From Streptomyces sp. MUM 2J (GTDB lineage: Bacteria > Actinomycetota > Actinomycetes > Streptomycetales > Streptomycetaceae), in contig NZ_JADWYM010000010.1 in assembly GCF_022414535.1 (NCBI RefSeq), forward strand, positions 1 to 64,000: 64,000 nt of DNA. Reading direction: 5' to 3'. Positions 1 through 8,816 of this stretch are shown one piece after another. Each line of letters opens with the position of its first letter. Position 1 is the stretch's first letter. Both the position numbers and the translations under genes were made by a program. Under the pieces are notes generated by a model. It did not search any database. It saw only the letters and a program-made list of their open reading frames with translations, and was not told the origin of the DNA.

Positions 1-461
1 TCACGGTCCACACCCGCTGGATCGAGACCGAGTTCGCCAACCACCTCACCCCCTTCACCACCCCCGCGGACACCGCGGAGGCGGAGGAGGACACCGGCCG
101 TGAGACGGTCGTGGTCGAGGTCGGGGGCAAGCGTCTGGAGGTCTCCCTGCCGGCGAGCCTGGGCATGAGCCTGGCCCGCACCGGGCTGGCCGCGGGTGCC
201 AAGCCCAAGCGGCGCGCGGCGAAGAAGTCCGGCCCCGTCGCGTCCGGCGACACGCTGGCCTCCCCCATGCAGGGCACCATCGTCAAGGTCGCCGTCGAGG
301 AGGGCCAGGAGGTCAAGGAGGGCGACCTGGTCGTCGTCCTGGAGGCCATGAAGATGGAGCAGCCGCTCAACGCCCACAAGTCCGGCACCGTCAAGGGCCT
401 GACCGCCGAGATCGGCGCGTCCCTCACCTCCGGCGCCGCGATCTGCGAGATCAAGGACTGA
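1..461 (+). CDS. accA2: Biotin-carrying acyl-CoA carboxylase alpha subunit, C-terminal part
   Basis: Only the last 150 or so codons are in the window; the frame is open from the first base. The C-terminal biotinyl domain is clear: the biotin attachment motif EAMKMEQPL lies near position 350, where the lysine between the two methionines is the biotinylated residue, and it is preceded by an Ala/Lys/Pro-rich linker. In this family the alpha subunit combines biotin carboxylase and biotin carrier domains and, with a separate carboxyltransferase beta subunit, makes malonyl-CoA or methylmalonyl-CoA in the cytoplasm. The carboxylase domain is outside the window. The symbol rests on recalled gene order in S. 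coelicolor. A strong terminator follows 17 bases after the stop. Confidence 0.9.
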   Translation, partial: TVHTRWIETEFANHLTPFTTPADTAEAEEDTGRETVVVEVGGKRLEVSLPASLGMSLARTGLAAGAKPKRRAAKKSGPVASGDTLASPMQGTIVKVAVEEGQEVKEGDLVVVLEAMKMEQPLNAHKSGTVKGLTAEIGASLTSGAAICEIKD

Positions 462-478
462 CGCCGCACCGCCCGTGA

Positions 479-522
479 GAGGCGCCCGGCGGGACCGCAC
501 ACGCGATCCCGCCGGGCGCCTC
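479..522 (+). terminator. Strong hairpin terminator after the carboxylase gene
   Basis: A perfect 16-bp stem (479-494 pairs with 507-522, starting GAGGCGCCC) encloses a 12-base loop and is followed by TTCG. It sits just after the stop at 461. There is no long T tract, which is usual for Streptomyces terminators. From here to the next terminator at 874 I see no convincing gene; the sequence is very GC-rich filler. Confidence 0.8.
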
Positions 523-873
523 TTCGTCGTCCACCCCGGCTCCACCTCCGGGGTCCTCCCGCCGCGCAGCCTTCCCCGTGCCGCCTTCCCCGCCGCGGTC
601 CGGTGGCCGGGACGTTCCCCGCCGCGGCCGGTGTCGCCGTGCGGCAAGGCGTTCCGCCCGAAGGGGAGACGGGCGGGGTCCGGCTTCCGGGTGGCGGGAG
701 GCGGACCGTCACCTGCGTGAGGGTCCCTGGTCCGCCTGACGGGCCGTGCCGCACCCTCCGGGCCTGCCGTCCGGGCGAGCGGACGGCGCTCGGGGCGCCG
801 GGGAGCGGCGTTCGGGTCCGACGGGGTGTGCCGGCCGGGGAAGGACGCACGGCGGTGCGGCGGGACGGACCGG

Positions 874-897
874 GTCGGTCCGCGGGCGCGGACCGAC
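874..897 (-). terminator. Hairpin at the 3' end of the DeoR-family gene
   Basis: A 10-bp inverted repeat GTCGGTCCGC / GCGGACCGAC with a 4-base loop lies 20 bases beyond the stop of the minus-strand regulator gene. The position fits a terminator for that gene. Confidence 0.5.
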
Positions 898-916
898 AGG
901 ACCGGGGCGGTGCGGG

Positions 917-1867
917 TCAGCGCCGCCTGAGGTCCGCCACGCGGGTCCGCTCGGGAACCGGCGCCTGTTCGCCGAGGACGGCCGCGGCCCGCAGGCCCGG
1001 ACCCTGACCCCGGCGCGGGGCGGGAAGCGGCATGTCCCGGCGCTGCTGCCGACGCGCCGGGACGTCGTCACCCCCCTGGTTCCCGCTCGCCCCGGCCACG
1101 GCGATCTGCACCCCCTGGTCTGCGAGGGCCTGGAGTTCCGTGGCGGCGCGGTCGTCGTGGGCGGGTGGCTCGTCGGTGACGAGGCGGGTGATGACGTCCG
1201 TCGGCACCGTCTGGAACATGGTGTCCGAGCCGAGCTTGGTGTGGTCGGCGAGGACGACGACCTCGGCGGCGGCCTGTACCAGGGCACGGTCGACGGAGGC
1301 CGAGAGCATGTTGGAGGTGGACAGGCCGCGTTCGGCGGTCAGCCCACTGCCGGACAGGAAGGCACGGGAGACCCGCAGCCCCTGGAGGGACTGCTCCGCA
1401 CCACTGCCGACCAGCGCGTAGTTGGAGCCCCGCAGGGTACCGCCGGTCATCACCACTTCCACACGGTTGGCGTGGGCCAGTGCCTGCGCCACGAGCAGGG
1501 AGTTGGTGACGACGGTCAGACCGGGCACCCGGGCGAGCCGGCGGGCGAGTTCCTGGGTGGTGGTACCCGCACCGACCACGATGGCCTCGCCCTCTTCGAC
1601 GAAGCCCGCGGCGAGATCGGCGATGGCCGTCTTCTCGGCGGTCGCGAGATGGGATTTCTGCGGGAAGCCGGACTCTCGCGTGAACCCACCCGGCAGTACC
1701 GCACCGCCGTGCCGGCGGTCGAGGAGTCCTTCTGCCTCCAGTGCACGCACGTCCCGTCGTACGGTCACTTCGGAGGTCTGGACGACGCGGGCGAGCTCAC
1801 GGAGCGACACGGCACCGTTCGCTCGCACCATTTCGAGGATCAATTGGCGACGTTCTGCAGCGAACAC
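917..1867 (-). CDS. DeoR-family transcriptional regulator
   Basis: A 316-residue DeoR/GlpR-type regulator. The N-terminal helix-turn-helix (about residues 5-58) has the family hallmark SEVTVRRDVRALEAEGLL. The rest resembles the sugar-phosphate-sensing domain related to ribose-5-phosphate isomerase, including a GAGTTTQELA segment. The last 60 residues are Arg/Pro-rich, longer than usual for the family, and probably disordered. The GTG start is supported by a -10 hexamer exactly 7 bases upstream, which implies a leaderless transcript. Family members usually repress sugar or nucleoside catabolism and are released by phosphorylated intermediates. Its position beside nucleoside genes makes it a candidate regulator of them, but the shared palindrome of the window is absent from its own promoter. 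Confidence 0.88.
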   Translation of the reverse strand: MFAAERRQLILEMVRANGAVSLRELARVVQTSEVTVRRDVRALEAEGLLDRRHGGAVLPGGFTRESGFPQKSHLATAEKTAIADLAAGFVEEGEAIVVGAGTTTQELARRLARVPGLTVVTNSLLVAQALAHANRVEVVMTGGTLRGSNYALVGSGAEQSLQGLRVSRAFLSGSGLTAERGLSTSNMLSASVDRALVQAAAEVVVLADHTKLGSDTMFQTVPTDVITRLVTDEPPAHDDRAATELQALADQGVQIAVAGASGNQGGDDVPARRQQRRDMPLPAPRRGQGPGLRAAAVLGEQAPVPERTRVADLRRR

Positions 1868-1874
1868 GAAACTG

Positions 1875-1880
1875 ACAGTA
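1875..1880 (-). promoter_or_regulatory. -10 hexamer of a leaderless promoter for the DeoR-family gene
   Basis: Read on the minus strand the hexamer is TACTGT, followed by 7 bases and then the GTG start at 1867. This TANNNT-to-start spacing is the normal Streptomyces leaderless arrangement; no Shine-Dalgarno sequence is visible. Confidence 0.6.
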
Positions 1881-2035
1881 ACGCGGGCGACCGTCTGCTT
1901 TCAGCAGTATGCGCCGAATAATAGAAGTTGTTCGCACCGGGCGACGGGAAGTGGTATAGGCACCCGTTCCCGCCACCCGTGCCGTCCCCCATGGCCCACA
2001 ACCCCCCTTGACCAGCGGGGAGTTGGCGTTCCATG

Positions 2036-3484
2036 TCAGCCCTCGCCGGTCGCCTTGCGCGTGTGCAGCTGCCGGGCCACCTCGGCGATCGACCCCGAAA
2101 GGGAGGGGTAGACGGTGAACGCGTTCGCGATCTGTTCGACCGTCAGATTGTTGTCGACCGCGATCGAGATGGGGTGGATCAGTTCCGAGGCACGCGGCGC
2201 GACCACCACACCGCCGACGACGATCCCGGTGCCCGGACGGCAGAAGATCTTGACGAAGCCGTCGCGGATGCCCTGCATCTTGGCGCGCGGGTTGCGCAGC
2301 AGCGGCAGCTTCACCGCACGGGCGTCGATCTTGCCCGCGTCCACGTCGGCCTGCGTGTAGCCGACGGTGGCGATCTCGGGGTCGGTGAAGACGTTGGAGG
2401 AGACCGTCTTGAGGTTGAGGGGGGCCACCGCGTCGCCGAGGAAGTGGTACACGGCGATGCGCCCCTGCATGGCGGCGACGGAGGCGAGCGCGAAGACACC
2501 GGTCACGTCGCCGGCGGCGTACACACCGGGCGCGGTCGTGCGCGAGACCTTGTCGGTCCAGATGTGACCCGACTCGCGCAGCTTGACGCCGGCGTCCTCC
2601 AGACCGAGCCCCGCGCTGTTCGGGATGGCGCCGACCGCCATGAGGCAGTGGCTGCCGGAGATGACGCGGCCGTCGGCCAGGGTGACCTCGACCCGGTCGC
2701 CGACCCGCTTGGCGGCGGCGGCGCGGGAGCGGGCCATCACGTTCATGCCGCGGCGGCGGAAGACGTCCTCCAGGACGGCGGCGGCGTCCGGGTCCTCGCC
2801 CGGCAGCACGCGGTCGCGCGAGGAGACGAGGGTGACCCGCGACCCGAGCGCCTGGTAGGCGCCGGCGAACTCGGCACCGGTGACACCGGACCCGACGACG
2901 ATGAGTTCCCCGGGCAGCTCGGTCAGGTCGTAGACCTGGGTCCAGTTGAGGATGCGCTCGCCGTCCGGCTGGGCGTCGGGCAGCTCACGCGGGTGACCGC
3001 CGGTGGCGATCAGCACCGCGTCGGCGACCAGGGTCTCCTCGCCGCCGTCCGCGGCGGTCACCACGACCTTGCGGGAGCCGTCGAGGGACTGCATGCCCTC
3101 CAGCCGTCCCCGGCCGCGCATGACGCGGGCACCCGCGCGTGTGACGGAGGCGGTGATGTCGTGCGACTGGGCGAGCGCGAGCCGCTTCACGCGCCGGTTG
3201 ACCTTGCCGAGGTCGACGCCGACCACCCGGGCCTCCTGCTCCAGGGGCGGGGTGTCGTCGGCGACGATGATGCCCAGCTCTTCGTACGACGAGTCGAAGG
3301 TGGTCATCACCTCGGCCGTAGCGATAAGGGTCTTCGACGGCACGCAGTCGGTCAGTACCGACGCTCCGCCCAGACCGTCGGAGTCGACGACGGTCACCTC
3401 CGCGCCGAGCTGCGCGGCGACCAGCGCCGCTTCATATCCGCCGGGTCCGCCACCGATGATCACGATCCGAGTCACGTACTCCAT
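2036..3484 (-). CDS. Flavoprotein disulfide reductase of the LpdA / NAD(P)H-quinone dehydrogenase type
   Basis: 482 residues with an N-terminal FAD-binding Rossmann motif (IIGGGPGGYEAALVAAQLG), a central NAD(P)H-binding motif (VVGSGVTGAEFAGAY), a second FAD motif around VYAAGDVTG, and a C-terminal dimerisation domain. It looks like dihydrolipoamide dehydrogenase, but the redox-active disulfide motif is incomplete: the usual GGTCLNVGCIPSK appears as GGASVLTDCVPSK, so the first cysteine is lost. The same loss is known in M. tuberculosis LpdA (Rv3303c), which has no lipoamide activity and reduces quinones. I infer a quinone or other electron-acceptor reductase rather than a pyruvate dehydrogenase E3 subunit. 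It is monocistronic in appearance. Confidence 0.88.
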   Translation of the reverse strand: MEYVTRIVIIGGGPGGYEAALVAAQLGAEVTVVDSDGLGGASVLTDCVPSKTLIATAEVMTTFDSSYEELGIIVADDTPPLEQEARVVGVDLGKVNRRVKRLALAQSHDITASVTRAGARVMRGRGRLEGMQSLDGSRKVVVTAADGGEETLVADAVLIATGGHPRELPDAQPDGERILNWTQVYDLTELPGELIVVGSGVTGAEFAGAYQALGSRVTLVSSRDRVLPGEDPDAAAVLEDVFRRRGMNVMARSRAAAAKRVGDRVEVTLADGRVISGSHCLMAVGAIPNSAGLGLEDAGVKLRESGHIWTDKVSRTTAPGVYAAGDVTGVFALASVAAMQGRIAVYHFLGDAVAPLNLKTVSSNVFTDPEIATVGYTQADVDAGKIDARAVKLPLLRNPRAKMQGIRDGFVKIFCRPGTGIVVGGVVVAPRASELIHPISIAVDNNLTVEQIANAFTVYPSLSGSIAEVARQLHTRKATGEG

Positions 3485-3569
3485 TGTCCCGCACCCCGCA
3501 ACGTGCTACAGCCTCGGGGGCCGCCTGTTGCCCGAGTGACGCGCGGTCCGCTGCCGTACCCTTCCGTCC

Positions 3570-4007
3570 ATGTCGCTCTACGCCGCGTACGCCGGCAACC
3601 TCGACGCGCGGCTGATGTCCCGCCGCGCCCCCCATTCGCCGCTGCGCGCCACCGGCTGGCTGAACGGCTGGCGGCTCACCTTCGGCGGCGAGCACCTGGG
3701 CTGGGAGGGCGCGCTGGCCACCCTCGTGGAGGACCCCACCTCGCAGGTCTTCGTGGCGCTGTACGACATCGCCCCGATGGACGAGGAGGCGCTCGACCGC
3801 TGGGAGGGTGTCGGCCTGCACATCTACCGCCGGATGCGGCTGCGGGTGCACACCCTGGACGGCGAGGAGGGTGCCTGGGTCTACGTCCTCGACGCGTACG
3901 AGGGCGGGCTGCCCTCGGCCCGGTACCTCGGGGAGATCGCCGATGCGGCGGAGTCGGCGGGTGCACCCCACGACTACGTGATGGAGCTGCGTAAACGTCC
4001 CTGCTGA
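3570..4007 (+). CDS. Gamma-glutamylcyclotransferase-like protein
   Basis: A 145-residue protein starting MSLYAAYAGNLDARLM, the YGSN-like opening loop of the gamma-glutamylcyclotransferase/AIG2 fold (here YAGN). The acidic residues in the middle (around VALYDIAPMDEEALDRWEG) match the family layout where a Glu acts as general base. Family members release 5-oxoproline from gamma-glutamyl compounds, but many bacterial members have unknown substrates. Transcribed divergently from the flavoprotein gene, with an 85-base spacer that holds promoters for both. Substrate unknown. Confidence 0.75.
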   Translation: MSLYAAYAGNLDARLMSRRAPHSPLRATGWLNGWRLTFGGEHLGWEGALATLVEDPTSQVFVALYDIAPMDEEALDRWEGVGLHIYRRMRLRVHTLDGEEGAWVYVLDAYEGGLPSARYLGEIADAAESAGAPHDYVMELRKRPC

Positions 4008-4153
4008 GCGGGCCGGGAGAAGGCCGGGCCAGGGTCCCCGCCGGGCCACCGGCAGCGGGATCCGGCCGCCGGGCGGCACGCCCGCCCCGCCCCTTTCCGC
4101 GGATTTCGTCGGAAACGACAAGACAACGATCCCATTCCCGTGAGCTCTGTCAT

Positions 4154-4165
4154 CTACGCGCGTAG
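4154..4165. promoter_or_regulatory. Palindromic operator upstream of pnp
   Basis: A perfect 12-bp palindrome CTACGCGCGTAG. It lies 12 bases upstream of a -10 hexamer TACCCT (4178-4183), which in turn is 7 bases from the GTG start of the purine nucleoside phosphorylase gene, so the palindrome covers the -35 region of a leaderless promoter. The same 12-mer occurs upstream of deoC and add. Confidence 0.75.
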
Positions 4166-4190
4166 GCCGGGAGCGGCTACCCTCGTCGAC

Positions 4191-5015
4191 GTGAACGCAT
4201 CTCTTCTTCCGGACGACATCCAGGGCGACCCCTACGCCGCCGCCGACGCCGCCGCCGCGCGCCTGCGCGCGCTGACGGGCGCCGAGACCCACGACGTCGC
4301 CCTCGTGATGGGCTCCGGCTGGGCGCCGGCCGTCGACGCCCTGGGCACCACCGAGGCCGAGTTCCCGGTCACGGAGCTGCCCGGTTTCCCGCCGCCCGCC
4401 GTGGAGGGCCACGGCGGCAAGGTCCGCTCCTACCGCATCGGCGACCGGCGCGCGCTGGTCTTCCTGGGCCGTACCCACTACTACGAGGGCCGCGGCGTCG
4501 CCTCCGTCGCACACGGTGTGCGCACCGCGGTGGCCGCGGGCTGCAAGACCATCGTGCTCACCAACGGCTGCGGCGGCCTGCGCGAGGGCATGCGCCCGGG
4601 CCAGCCGGTCCTGATCAGCGACCACATCAACCTCACGGCGACCTCGCCGATCGTCGGCGCGAACTTCGTCGACCTCACCGACCTGTACTCGCCGCGCCTG
4701 CGCGCCCTGTGCAAGGAGGTCGACCCCTCGCTGGAGGAGGGCGTCTACGCCCAGTTCCCCGGCCCGCACTACGAGACCCCGGCCGAGATCCGCATGGCCC
4801 GCGTCATCGGCGCCGACCTCGTCGGCATGTCGACGGTGCTGGAGGCCATCGCCGCCCGCGAGGCCGGCGCCGAGGTGCTCGGCATCTCCCTGGTCACCAA
4901 CCTCGCCGCGGGCATGACGGGCGAGCCCCTGAACCACGAGGAGGTCCTCCAGGCCGGCCGCGACAGCGCCGCCCGCATGGGCTCGCTGCTGGCCCAGGTC
5001 CTGGAGCGGCTGTAG
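4191..5015 (+). CDS. Purine nucleoside phosphorylase
   Basis: 274 residues of the trimeric PNP/MTAP family (PNP class I of high-GC Gram-positives). Visible family features are the phosphate-binding MGSGW near residue 41, the GRTHYYEG segment, the conserved TNGCGGL, and the C-terminal [10 protein letters not shown]. It cleaves purine (deoxy)nucleosides with phosphate to base plus (deoxy)ribose-1-phosphate in the cytoplasm. I chose the GTG at 4191 over a GTG at 4140 because the operator and -10 box lie between the two, which makes 4191 a leaderless start. It is followed 48 bases downstream by the phosphomutase that would use its product. Confidence 0.9.
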   Translation: MNASLLPDDIQGDPYAAADAAAARLRALTGAETHDVALVMGSGWAPAVDALGTTEAEFPVTELPGFPPPAVEGHGGKVRSYRIGDRRALVFLGRTHYYEGRGVASVAHGVRTAVAAGCKTIVLTNGCGGLREGMRPGQPVLISDHINLTATSPIVGANFVDLTDLYSPRLRALCKEVDPSLEEGVYAQFPGPHYETPAEIRMARVIGADLVGMSTVLEAIAAREAGAEVLGISLVTNLAAGMTGEPLNHEEVLQAGRDSAARMGSLLAQVLERL

Positions 5016-5063
5016 AACCGGCGGTCCGTCCGCCCACCGACGACACGAGAGGTTGACCCCACC

Positions 5064-6695
5064 GTGCACGACGATGTCATGGCTCAGGCCAAGGCGTGGC
5101 TGGCCGAGGACCCCGACCCGGAAACCCGCGACGAACTCGCCCGGCTGATCGACGCCGGGGACGCTGCGGAGCTGGCCGCCCGCTTCTCCGGCACGCTCCA
5201 GTTCGGCACCGCAGGCCTGCGCGGTGAGCTGGGCGCCGGGCCGATGCGCATGAACCGTGCGGTCGTCATCCGGGCGGCGGCGGGTCTCGCGTCGTACCTG
5301 CGGAAGAACGGCCAGGAGGGCGGGCTGGTCGTCATCGGCTACGACGCCCGCCACAAGTCGGCCGACTTCGCCCGGGACACGGCCGCGGTGATGGTCGGCG
5401 CCGGGTTGCGCGCCGCCGTCCTGCCGCGCCCCCTGCCCACCCCGGTCCTGGCCTTCGCCATACGGCACCTGGGTGCGGTGGCCGGCGTGGAGGTCACCGC
5501 CAGCCACAACCCGCCCCGCGACAACGGCTACAAGGTCTACCTGGGCGACGGCTCCCAGATCGTGCCCCCGGCGGACGCCGGGATCGCGGCCGAGATCGCC
5601 GCCGTGCCGTCCCTCGCGTCCGTGCCCCGCCCCGCGGAGGGCTGGGAGACCCTGGACGACGGGGTCCTGGACGCCTACCTGGCCCGCACGGACGCCGTGC
5701 TCGCCGACGGGTCCCCCCGCGGCGCCCGCACGGTGTACACGGCCATGCACGGCGTCGGCAAGGACGTCCTGCTGGCTGCGTTCGCGCGCGCCGGCTTCCC
5801 GGAGCCGGTGCTCGTCGCCGAGCAGGCCGAGCCCGACCCGGAGTTCCCGACGGTCGCCTTCCCCAACCCGGAGGAGCCGGGTGCGATGGACCTGGCGTTC
5901 GCGCAGGCCCGCGCGAACGACCCGGATCTGGTGATCGCCAACGACCCGGACGCCGACCGCTGCGCCGCGGCCGTCCGCGACGGCGGCGCCTGGCGCATGC
6001 TGCGCGGCGACGAGGTCGGCGCGCTGCTCGCCGCGCACCTGGTCCGCCGGGGCGCGACCGGCACGTTCGCCGAGTCGATCGTCTCCTCCTCCCTCCTGGG
6101 CCGGATCGCCGGGAAGGCGGGCCTGCCGTACGAGGAGACCCTCACGGGCTTCAAGTGGATCGCCCGTGTCGACGGGCTGCGCTACGGCTACGAGGAGGCC
6201 CTCGGCTACTGCGTCGACCCCGAGGGCGTGCGCGACAAGGACGGCATCACGGCGGCGCTGCTGATCACCGAGCTGGCGTCGCAGCTCAAGGAGGAGGGCC
6301 GCACCCTCCTGGACCTGCTGGACGACCTCGCCGTCGAGCACGGCCTGCACGCCACCGACCAGCTCTCGGTGCGGGTGGAGGACCTGTCGGTCATCGCCGA
6401 CGCCATGCGCCGCCTGCGCGAGCAGCCACCGGCGCAGTTGGCCGGCCTGCCGGTCCGGCGTGCGGAGGACCTCAGCCGGGGCACGGAGAAGCTGCCGCCG
6501 ACCGACGGGCTGCGGTACACCCTCGACGGCGCCCGGGTCATCGTCCGCCCGAGCGGCACCGAGCCGAAGCTCAAGTGCTACCTGGAGGTCGTCGTCCCGG
6601 TCGCGGACCACGCCGGCCTGCCCGAGGCCCGGTCCCGAGCGGCGCGGACCCTGGCCCTGATCAAGAGCGACCTGTCGACCGCGGCCGGCCTCTGA
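5064..6695 (+). CDS. PGM2-like alpha-D-phosphohexomutase, probable phosphopentomutase
   Basis: 543 residues. The active-site phosphoserine loop reads TASHNPP, the metal-binding loop NDPDADRC, the sugar-binding loop EEALGYCV and the phosphate-binding loop RPSGTEPKLK, all in the normal order. The N-terminal GTAGLRGELGAGPMRMN resembles the PGM2 branch, which includes phosphopentomutases. Annotation pipelines usually call it phosphomannomutase. Its position directly after pnp and shortly before deoC suggests that it converts (deoxy)ribose-1-phosphate to the 5-phosphate, replacing the unrelated DeoB enzyme; this is inference. GTG start at 5064 follows an AGAGGTTG ribosome binding site. Closed by a strong terminator. 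Confidence 0.85.
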   Translation: MHDDVMAQAKAWLAEDPDPETRDELARLIDAGDAAELAARFSGTLQFGTAGLRGELGAGPMRMNRAVVIRAAAGLASYLRKNGQEGGLVVIGYDARHKSADFARDTAAVMVGAGLRAAVLPRPLPTPVLAFAIRHLGAVAGVEVTASHNPPRDNGYKVYLGDGSQIVPPADAGIAAEIAAVPSLASVPRPAEGWETLDDGVLDAYLARTDAVLADGSPRGARTVYTAMHGVGKDVLLAAFARAGFPEPVLVAEQAEPDPEFPTVAFPNPEEPGAMDLAFAQARANDPDLVIANDPDADRCAAAVRDGGAWRMLRGDEVGALLAAHLVRRGATGTFAESIVSSSLLGRIAGKAGLPYEETLTGFKWIARVDGLRYGYEEALGYCVDPEGVRDKDGITAALLITELASQLKEEGRTLLDLLDDLAVEHGLHATDQLSVRVEDLSVIADAMRRLREQPPAQLAGLPVRRAEDLSRGTEKLPPTDGLRYTLDGARVIVRPSGTEPKLKCYLEVVVPVADHAGLPEARSRAARTLALIKSDLSTAAGL

Positions 6696-6707
6696 TCCCC
6701 GACACCG

Positions 6708-6748
6708 CGGCCGGCGGGGTGCCCCAGCCCGGGGCACCCCGCCGGCCG
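6708..6748 (+). terminator. Terminator of the pnp-phosphomutase operon
   Basis: A perfect 18-bp GC-rich stem (6708-6725 with 6731-6748), 5-base loop AGCCC, followed by TTTCG, 12 bases after the phosphomutase stop. The rest of the interval up to 6923 has no gene that I can support. Confidence 0.8.
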
Positions 6749-6923
6749 TTTCGCGTCGGCGTCCCGCACCCCGGCGCCCGCGCCGGCCGGTGGGCGCCGG
6801 GTGCGGCGTACGCCCCATGCCGGGACGGCTGCCGCCCGGGACACAGGGGCCGCCTCTGCGCGGGCCTCGCCCCTCGCGCCCGATCGCACGGCGGCGCCGC
6901 TCCCCTTTGGGCGGGGGCACGGG

Positions 6924-7619
6924 TCACCCCACGGCCAGCACGATCACCAGCAGCAACACGCCCACGGCGACCGGGGCGATGACCTCGTACGCCCAGCGGA
7001 CGGTCACCTCGCCCTGGGACGTCGCCGCTTTCGCCCGCGCCTCGTGCAGTTCCTTCAGCTCGTCCATGATCCGGTCACCCTCGGCGCGCACGGGCCCCTC
7101 CGCCTCCGGCTCGGGGCCGCCGGGCACGGAGACCTGGGTGGGGCCGAACAGGCCACCGCCGCGGCGCTTGCCCCCGCGGTGCCGGTCGGCCTCGACCCGT
7201 GCCTGCCGGCGCGCCGCCTGCTTGCGGGCCCGGAGGGACACGGGCACGGCCCACAGCTGGTACGTGGTCCCGGAGGCGCTGACGACCTCGTTGGTGAAGC
7301 CGGAGCGGAGCATCTCCACCTGCCCCCAGGGCAGCGCGACGACGCGCAGCGGATTGCGGACGCGCAGCCGGTGGTCGTTGGCGAACACGGCGGGCCGCAG
7401 GGTGAAGGCGGCGGTCGCCGGCACGGCGAGGATCAGCACGGCGAGCGCCAGCCACGGGGTGTTGCCGTGCCCGACGACGATCGCGTCGATACCGAGCCAG
7501 CAGACGATGCCGAGCAGCAGGAGGCCGCCCACGATGCCCAGGGGCGACCGGTAGATCCGGTCCGGGGACGCGGGTGTCGACGGCTGCGGCGCTGGTGACG
7601 GGTGCTCCGGGGTGGTCAT
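6924..7619 (-). CDS. Membrane protein with PH-like domain
   Basis: 231 residues. A Pro/Ser-rich cytoplasmic N-terminus is followed by two close hydrophobic segments (about residues 24-43 and 49-70), then a region with FANDHRLRVRNPLRVVALPW that resembles the bacterial PH-like (bPH6-type) domain seen in many actinobacterial membrane proteins, a basic Arg/Lys-rich linker, and one more membrane segment at the C-terminus (about 207-229). Role unknown. The start at 7619 (MTTPEH) is preferred over the longer frame because the upstream part is low-complexity. It is transcribed divergently from deoC across a 220-base spacer. Confidence 0.7.
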   Translation of the reverse strand: MTTPEHPSPAPQPSTPASPDRIYRSPLGIVGGLLLLGIVCWLGIDAIVVGHGNTPWLALAVLILAVPATAAFTLRPAVFANDHRLRVRNPLRVVALPWGQVEMLRSGFTNEVVSASGTTYQLWAVPVSLRARKQAARRQARVEADRHRGGKRRGGGLFGPTQVSVPGGPEPEAEGPVRAEGDRIMDELKELHEARAKAATSQGEVTVRWAYEVIAPVAVGVLLLVIVLAVG

Positions 7620-7817
7620 GGCCCCGATTGTGCACGACGGCGTTCCCGGCGCACGCGGGCGGGCGACCCCGAGAACGCGCGCGGGCGGCCGGGACCCCGT
7701 ACGGGCGACCCCGCCGGCCACACCCGGCCGCCCCCGGGCGGCCCCCGCCCGAGCCCCGTTCCGCGGGCCCCCGCCCGAGCCGTCCGCGGAAGACGAGCAC
7801 CCGGGGGTGTACAGCCG

Positions 7818-7829
7818 CTACGCGCGTAG
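7818..7829. promoter_or_regulatory. Palindromic operator upstream of deoC
   Basis: A second perfect CTACGCGCGTAG. It ends one base before a -10 hexamer TATGCT (7831-7836), itself 6 bases from the GTG at 7843. The palindrome therefore fills the space between -35 and -10 and would block polymerase if bound. Confidence 0.75.
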
Positions 7830-7842
7830 ATATGCTCGTCTG

Positions 7843-8811
7843 GTGACCATGCCCACCAACGCACCCACCGCAGCCCACGCTCTCTCGGACGTCGCCGCGT
7901 CCGACAGCACGCTGCGCCGCTTCCTCCACGGGCTGCCCGGCGTCGACGCGGTCGGCCTGGAGGCACGCGCCGCCTCGCTCGGCACCCGCTCCATCAAGAC
8001 GACCGCGAAGGCGTACGCCATCGACCTCGCCATCTCGATGGTCGACCTGACGACGCTGGAAGGCGCGGACACCCCGGGCAAGGTCCGGGCACTCGGCGCC
8101 AAGGCGGTCCACCCCGACCCCACCGACCGCACCACGCCCAGCACGGCCGCCGTCTGCGTCTATCCGGACATGGTGGCCGTCGCCAAGGAGGCCGTCGCCG
8201 GTTCCGCCGTGAAGGTCGCCTCGGTCGCCACCGCCTTCCCCGCGGGCCGCGCCGCGCTCGACGTGAAGCTCGCGGACGTGCGGGACGCGGTCGCCGCCGG
8301 CGCCGACGAGATCGACATGGTCATCGACCGGGGCGCCTTCCTCGCGGGCCGTTACCTGAAGGTGTACGACGAGATCGTCGCCGTGCGGGAGGCCTGCGGG
8401 ACCTCGGCCCGCCTGAAGGTCATCTTCGAGACGGGTGAGCTGTCGACGTACGACAACATCCGCCGCGCCTCCTGGCTGGGCATGATCGCCGGTGCGGACT
8501 TCATCAAGACGTCCACCGGCAAGGTCGCCGTGAACGCCACGCCCGCCAACACCCTGCTGATGCTGGAGGCGGTGCGGGACTTCCGCGCGCAGACCGGCGT
8601 CCAGGTCGGCGTGAAGCCCGCCGGCGGCATCCGCACCACCAAGGACGCGATCAAGTTCCTCGTCCTGGTCAACGAGACCGTCGGCGAGGACTGGCTGGAC
8701 AACCACTGGTTCCGCTTCGGCGCCTCCTCGCTCCTGAACGACCTGCTGATGCAGCGTCAGAAGCTGGCCACCGGCCGCTACTCCGGCCCCGACTACGTGA
8801 CGGTGGACTGA
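7843..8811 (+). CDS. deoC: Deoxyribose-phosphate aldolase
   Basis: 322 residues, with an N-terminal extension of about 60 relative to short bacterial forms. The Schiff-base lysine lies in ADFIKTSTGK and the proton-relay lysine in GVKPAGGI; the EIDMVIDRGAFLAG segment is also typical. It splits 2-deoxyribose-5-phosphate into glyceraldehyde-3-phosphate and acetaldehyde. Start: GTG at 7843 gives a leaderless mRNA from the TATGCT box; ATG at 7849 is two codons further in and cannot be excluded. The next gene, an aldehyde dehydrogenase that could remove the acetaldehyde, begins only 5 bases after the stop. Confidence 0.95.
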   Translation: MTMPTNAPTAAHALSDVAASDSTLRRFLHGLPGVDAVGLEARAASLGTRSIKTTAKAYAIDLAISMVDLTTLEGADTPGKVRALGAKAVHPDPTDRTTPSTAAVCVYPDMVAVAKEAVAGSAVKVASVATAFPAGRAALDVKLADVRDAVAAGADEIDMVIDRGAFLAGRYLKVYDEIVAVREACGTSARLKVIFETGELSTYDNIRRASWLGMIAGADFIKTSTGKVAVNATPANTLLMLEAVRDFRAQTGVQVGVKPAGGIRTTKDAIKFLVLVNETVGEDWLDNHWFRFGASSLLNDLLMQRQKLATGRYSGPDYVTVD

Positions 8812-8816
8812 TCACC

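Noticed and set aside
4140..4190. Upstream GTG start for the purine nucleoside phosphorylase
   Set aside because: This start would place the operator and the -10 box inside the gene; GTG 4191 fits the promoter spacing.
3432..6920. Long minus-strand open frame of 1162 codons
   Set aside because: It is antisense to three well-supported genes and is Arg/Gly/Ala-rich, an artefact of high GC content.
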